Both the position numbers and the translations under genes were made by a program. Source: Sphingomonas pokkalii (GTDB lineage Bacteria; Pseudomonadota; Alphaproteobacteria; Sphingomonadales; Sphingomonadaceae). From it: 64,000 nucleotides of DNA. The notes below the pieces were generated by a model, which saw only the letters and a list, made by a program, of their open reading frames with translations, did not search any database and was not told the DNA's origin. The DNA is taken from positions 2,414,731 to 2,478,730 of the forward strand of contig NZ_QENQ01000001.1 in the NCBI RefSeq assembly GCF_003096275.1. The letters run 5' to 3'. Below, one piece after another: positions 61,826 through 64,000 of the stretch. Within the stretch, counting starts at the first letter, position 1. Every line of letters begins with the position of its first letter.

Positions 61826-61868
61826 CGACGGGCTGCTGCCCGCCAGGCGAAGGATCGTGCCGCGCCGG

Positions 61869-62465
61869 TCACTTGGCGGCCTTGCGCAGCGCGAGCCGGA
61901 CCAGCGCGTCCAGCGTCGCCGCCGGCCCCAGCTCGTCCTGCGCGACGCGCACCGCTGCGCTGGCTTCCGCGGGCTTGAAGCCAAGGTTCAGCATCGCCGA
62001 CACCGCATCTGCGGCGGCCCCGCCGCCGGGCGCCGCGGTCGCGCCGGTGCCGCCGAGCGCCAGCCCGCCGGCCTTGTCCTTCAATTCGTTGACGATGCGC
62101 TGGGCGAGCTTCGGGCCCACCCCGTTCGCCCGCGCGATCGTCGCCGCATCGGCGCGCGCCACGGCGGTGCGCAGTTCCTCGGGGGCAAGGATCGAAAGGA
62201 TCGCCAGCGCCACCTTCGCCCCCACGCCCTGCACGCTGGTCAGCAGCTTGAACCAGTCGCGCTCGTCCGCGGTGGCGAAGCCCATCAGCCGGATCGAATC
62301 CTCGCTGACCAGCATCTCGGTATGGATGGTCACCTGCTCGCCCACCGCGCCCAGTTTGTCGAGCGTCTTGGCCGAGGCGCCGACCAGATAGCCGACGCCG
62401 TTCACGTCGATCACCGCATGATCGGCGCCGCTCGCCGCCAGCGCACCGCGCAGATGGGCGATCAT
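61869..62465 (-). CDS. ruvA: Holliday junction DNA helicase subunit RuvA
   Basis: 198 residues. [26 protein letters not shown] (OB fold), [18 protein letters not shown] and [17 protein letters not shown] (two helix-hairpin-helix motifs) and a short C-terminal domain III that binds RuvB. It recognises the four-way junction. It is not adjacent to ruvB here; two small genes and a dehydrogenase intervene. ruvC is not in the window. Confidence 0.97.
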   Translation of the reverse strand: MIAHLRGALAASGADHAVIDVNGVGYLVGASAKTLDKLGAVGEQVTIHTEMLVSEDSIRLMGFATADERDWFKLLTSVQGVGAKVALAILSILAPEELRTAVARADAATIARANGVGPKLAQRIVNELKDKAGGLALGGTGATAAPGGGAAADAVSAMLNLGFKPAEASAAVRVAQDELGPAATLDALVRLALRKAAK

Positions 62466-62621
62466 CGGAGGGGCCTCGGCGTGGCGATCGGAAGCGAGGT
62501 CTGCTGGGTCACGTCGGTACATAAGCAGAACGACGCCCGCCGGAAAAGTGGGAATCGCCGCGCCCTCTGGCAATTCGCCGCAATGCTCCCCAATTCGGCC
62601 GCGAAACAAAGGGGGCACCCG

Positions 62622-63086
62622 ATGATCGCTACGACGTTGTTGCTGCTCTGGCTCGCGCTGCTGGCCGCGGGCGACACGCCGACCGGCCGTCTGCTCCACC
62701 GCGTGCTGGTCGTGGCACCGGCGCGTTGGGGGCTGCGCTGGTCGCGCGGCAATGTGATTCTGATCGTCTCCTTCCTGCTGTTCGCAACCTTCGTCCTCTG
62801 GCTGATGGAAGAGGAAGGCGGCATTCTCGTCGGGATGATGGCGCCGGAACTGATCGGCTGGGTGACGATGTTCGACATCGGCGTGCTGGTCGATGCCGCA
62901 CTCGCCACCGTCACGCTGGCATCGGCAATGCGGCTGCGCGGGTTCCGCCAGTGGGTCGCCGCCCGGATGCCGCGCCCCCGCGCCCGCCGGATGCGCCGCC
63001 CCGCCCGTCCGCGGGCGCCCGATCCGGAAGACGGGCGATGGACCTTCCCCAAAATCCATTGGCCACAACCGGCGCTCGCGGGCTAA
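62622..63086 (+). CDS. Small membrane protein with proline/arginine-rich tail
   Basis: 154 residues. About three membrane helices: residues 2-16, 45-64 and 71-100. Acidic EEEGG between helices 2 and 3 and a basic, Pro/Arg-rich C-terminus ([19 protein letters not shown]). AAAGGGGG precedes the ATG. Function unknown. Upstream of the adenosyltransferase by 10 bases, so probably co-transcribed. Confidence 0.65.
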   Translation: MIATTLLLLWLALLAAGDTPTGRLLHRVLVVAPARWGLRWSRGNVILIVSFLLFATFVLWLMEEEGGILVGMMAPELIGWVTMFDIGVLVDAALATVTLASAMRLRGFRQWVAARMPRPRARRMRRPARPRAPDPEDGRWTFPKIHWPQPALAG

Positions 63087-63096
63087 CGACACGGCC

Positions 63097-63660
63097 ATGG
63101 TCAAGCTCAACAAGATCTATACCCGCACCGGCGATGCCGGCACCACCGGCCTGGCGGACGGCTCGCGCGTCTCCAAGGCATCGGCTCGGCTGGAGGCGAT
63201 CGGCGACGTCGACGAAGCGAACAGCGCGATCGGCGTGGCGCGCACCCACCTCGCCGGCGATCCGCTCGATGCCGTGCTGGCGCGCATCCAGAACGATCTG
63301 TTCGATCTCGGCGCCGATCTCGCCACGCCGGGCGACCGTGAAGGCGCGCTGCGGATCACGCCCGATCAGGTCGAATGGCTCGAATCGGCGATCGATAGCG
63401 CCAACGAATCGCTGGCGCCGCTCAACAGCTTCGTCCTGCCGGGCGGCAGCCCCGCCGCCGCCGCGATCCACCTCGCCCGCGCGATCACCCGCCGCGCCGA
63501 ACGCGCCGCCGTCGCCGCCAACGATCAGGGCACGCTCAGCGCCAACGCGCTTATCTATCTCAATAGACTTTCGGATTTTTTGTTCGTCGCAGCCCGCGTG
63601 ATGAACCAAAACGGACGTGACGACGTTCTCTGGGTGCCTGGGGGGCCACGCGACCAATAG
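63097..63660 (+). CDS. Cob(I)alamin adenosyltransferase, PduO type
   Basis: 187 residues. [17 protein letters not shown] (nucleotide loop, residues 9-25), [14 protein letters not shown], and the [13 protein letters not shown] segment with Arg/Glu near residue 130 identify the PduO-type ATR. It makes adenosylcobalamin from cob(I)alamin and ATP. Normal length and complete. No cobalamin riboswitch-like element is evident upstream. Confidence 0.95.
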   Translation: MVKLNKIYTRTGDAGTTGLADGSRVSKASARLEAIGDVDEANSAIGVARTHLAGDPLDAVLARIQNDLFDLGADLATPGDREGALRITPDQVEWLESAIDSANESLAPLNSFVLPGGSPAAAAIHLARAITRRAERAAVAANDQGTLSANALIYLNRLSDFLFVAARVMNQNGRDDVLWVPGGPRDQ

Positions 63661-63726
63661 CCGTCCGGGCACGCTCATCCCTCCGTATGGGTTGCCTCGC
63701 GGGCAGGCTTGCGGTAGGAGAACAGA

Positions 63727-64000
63727 GTGAGAACGGAATCTGCCATCTCCGCTGCTCCCGCGGCGCTTGCCGATCGCTATGCGGCAGTGCGGGCGCTCAG
63801 CAGCGCGCTGGTCGCGCCGCTTTCGGATGCCGATGCGACGATCCAGTCGATGGACGATGCCTCGCCGGCCAAATGGCATCTCGCGCATACGACCTGGTTC
63901 TTCGAAACCTTCGTGCTGCGCGATCATGTGGCCGGGTATCGCCTGTTCGACGAACGCTGGCCGTTCCTGTTCAACAGCTATTACGAAGCGGAAGGGCAGC
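63727..64000 (+). CDS. egtB: EgtB, ergothioneine biosynthesis (hercynine) sulfoxide synthase, 5' part
   Basis: 91 residues of about 420 are present; the rest lies beyond the window. GTG start at 63727 with AGGAG 6 bases upstream. MDDASPAKWHLAHTTWFFETFVL is the N-terminal DinB-like iron-binding motif of EgtB (His-containing HLAHTTWFFE), followed by FDERWPFLFNSYYEAEG. EgtB is the non-haem iron enzyme that joins Cys or gamma-glutamyl-Cys sulfur to hercynine. The partner egtD is expected next (knowledge), but not visible. Confidence 0.93.
   Translation, partial: MRTESAISAAPAALADRYAAVRALSSALVAPLSDADATIQSMDDASPAKWHLAHTTWFFETFVLRDHVAGYRLFDERWPFLFNSYYEAEGQ

Noticed and set aside
63661..63726. Cobalamin riboswitch near the cobalamin adenosyltransferase
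   Set aside because: The gaps around the gene are only 10 and 66 bases, too short for a cobalamin riboswitch, and no B12-box-like sequence was seen.

Overview
The window reads as chromosomal DNA of a GC-rich alphaproteobacterium, most likely a sphingomonad (Sphingomonas or a close relative). This is inferred from the GC-rich codon use, a TonB-dependent receptor of the Xanthomonas/Caulobacter type, gene orders such as hisG-hisD-nusB and yajC-secD-secF, and short palindromic intergenic repeats. It is densely packed core genome with mostly complete housekeeping genes, both ends cut inside genes (hisF at the left, egtB at the right). I see no phage, plasmid, transposase, CRISPR array, rRNA or tRNA.

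Layout. 0-2.5 kb: end of hisF, an AT-richer small membrane gene, a DUF454 gene, hisE and a HIT-family hydrolase. 2.5-8.8 kb: APC amino-acid permease and PfkB (adenosine) kinase sharing a bidirectional terminator, a lipoprotein, a quinone oxidoreductase interrupted by an in-frame TGA, a lipoprotein-like clan GH-A glycosidase and two small conserved genes. 8.8-14.2 kb: DEAD-box helicase, aldehyde dehydrogenase, S9 peptidase. 14.3-20.2 kb: xseB-ispA-coaD, then cyclophilin-queA-EF-hand protein, then a zinc-type CDF exporter overlapping a HAD phosphatase. 20.2-27.5 kb: CoA-transferase, haem-oxygenase-like diiron protein, HxlR regulator, the (p)ppGpp enzyme Rel/SpoT, and a DUF885 protein.

27.5-32.5 kb is the clearest metal-uptake locus: a haem-type TonB receptor and a DUF6607 gene transcribed away from an Nramp Mn(II)/Fe(II) transporter, with a perfect 19-bp palindrome of Fur-box layout between them. 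32.5-36.6 kb is a lipid-linked sugar locus (GT2, SAM methyltransferase, GtrA flippase-like, 600-aa GT-C-like protein). 36.6-40.4 kb is a six-gene minus-strand operon (yhhQ-argB-yggT-DUF167-folD-marC). 40.5-45 kb: NupC transporter, cupin, tgt, a 55-aa membrane protein and a GT-like protein with a structured leader. 45-49.3 kb: yajC-secD-secF-Mth938-like, then divergent DnaJ and bolA. 49.3-54.3 kb: pirin, alpha/beta hydrolase and a lone 938-aa TonB receptor. 54.3-58.8 kb: DUF2332, hisG-hisD-nusB-thiL. 58.9-64 kb: ruvB and ruvA separated by two uncharacterised genes plus a D-2-hydroxyacid dehydrogenase, then a small membrane protein, a cobalamin adenosyltransferase and the start of egtB.

Functional links: four histidine genes sit in two clusters (hisF/hisE and hisG/hisD); queA, tgt and yhhQ together cover queuosine precursor uptake, insertion and maturation; three classes of palindromic element sit at gene 3' ends. 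I did not find a clearly new multi-gene system. The best leads are the palindrome-controlled haem/manganese locus with DUF6607, the two-gene cassette between ruvA and ruvB, the TGA-interrupted oxidoreductase, and the palindromic bolA/dnaJ promoter.
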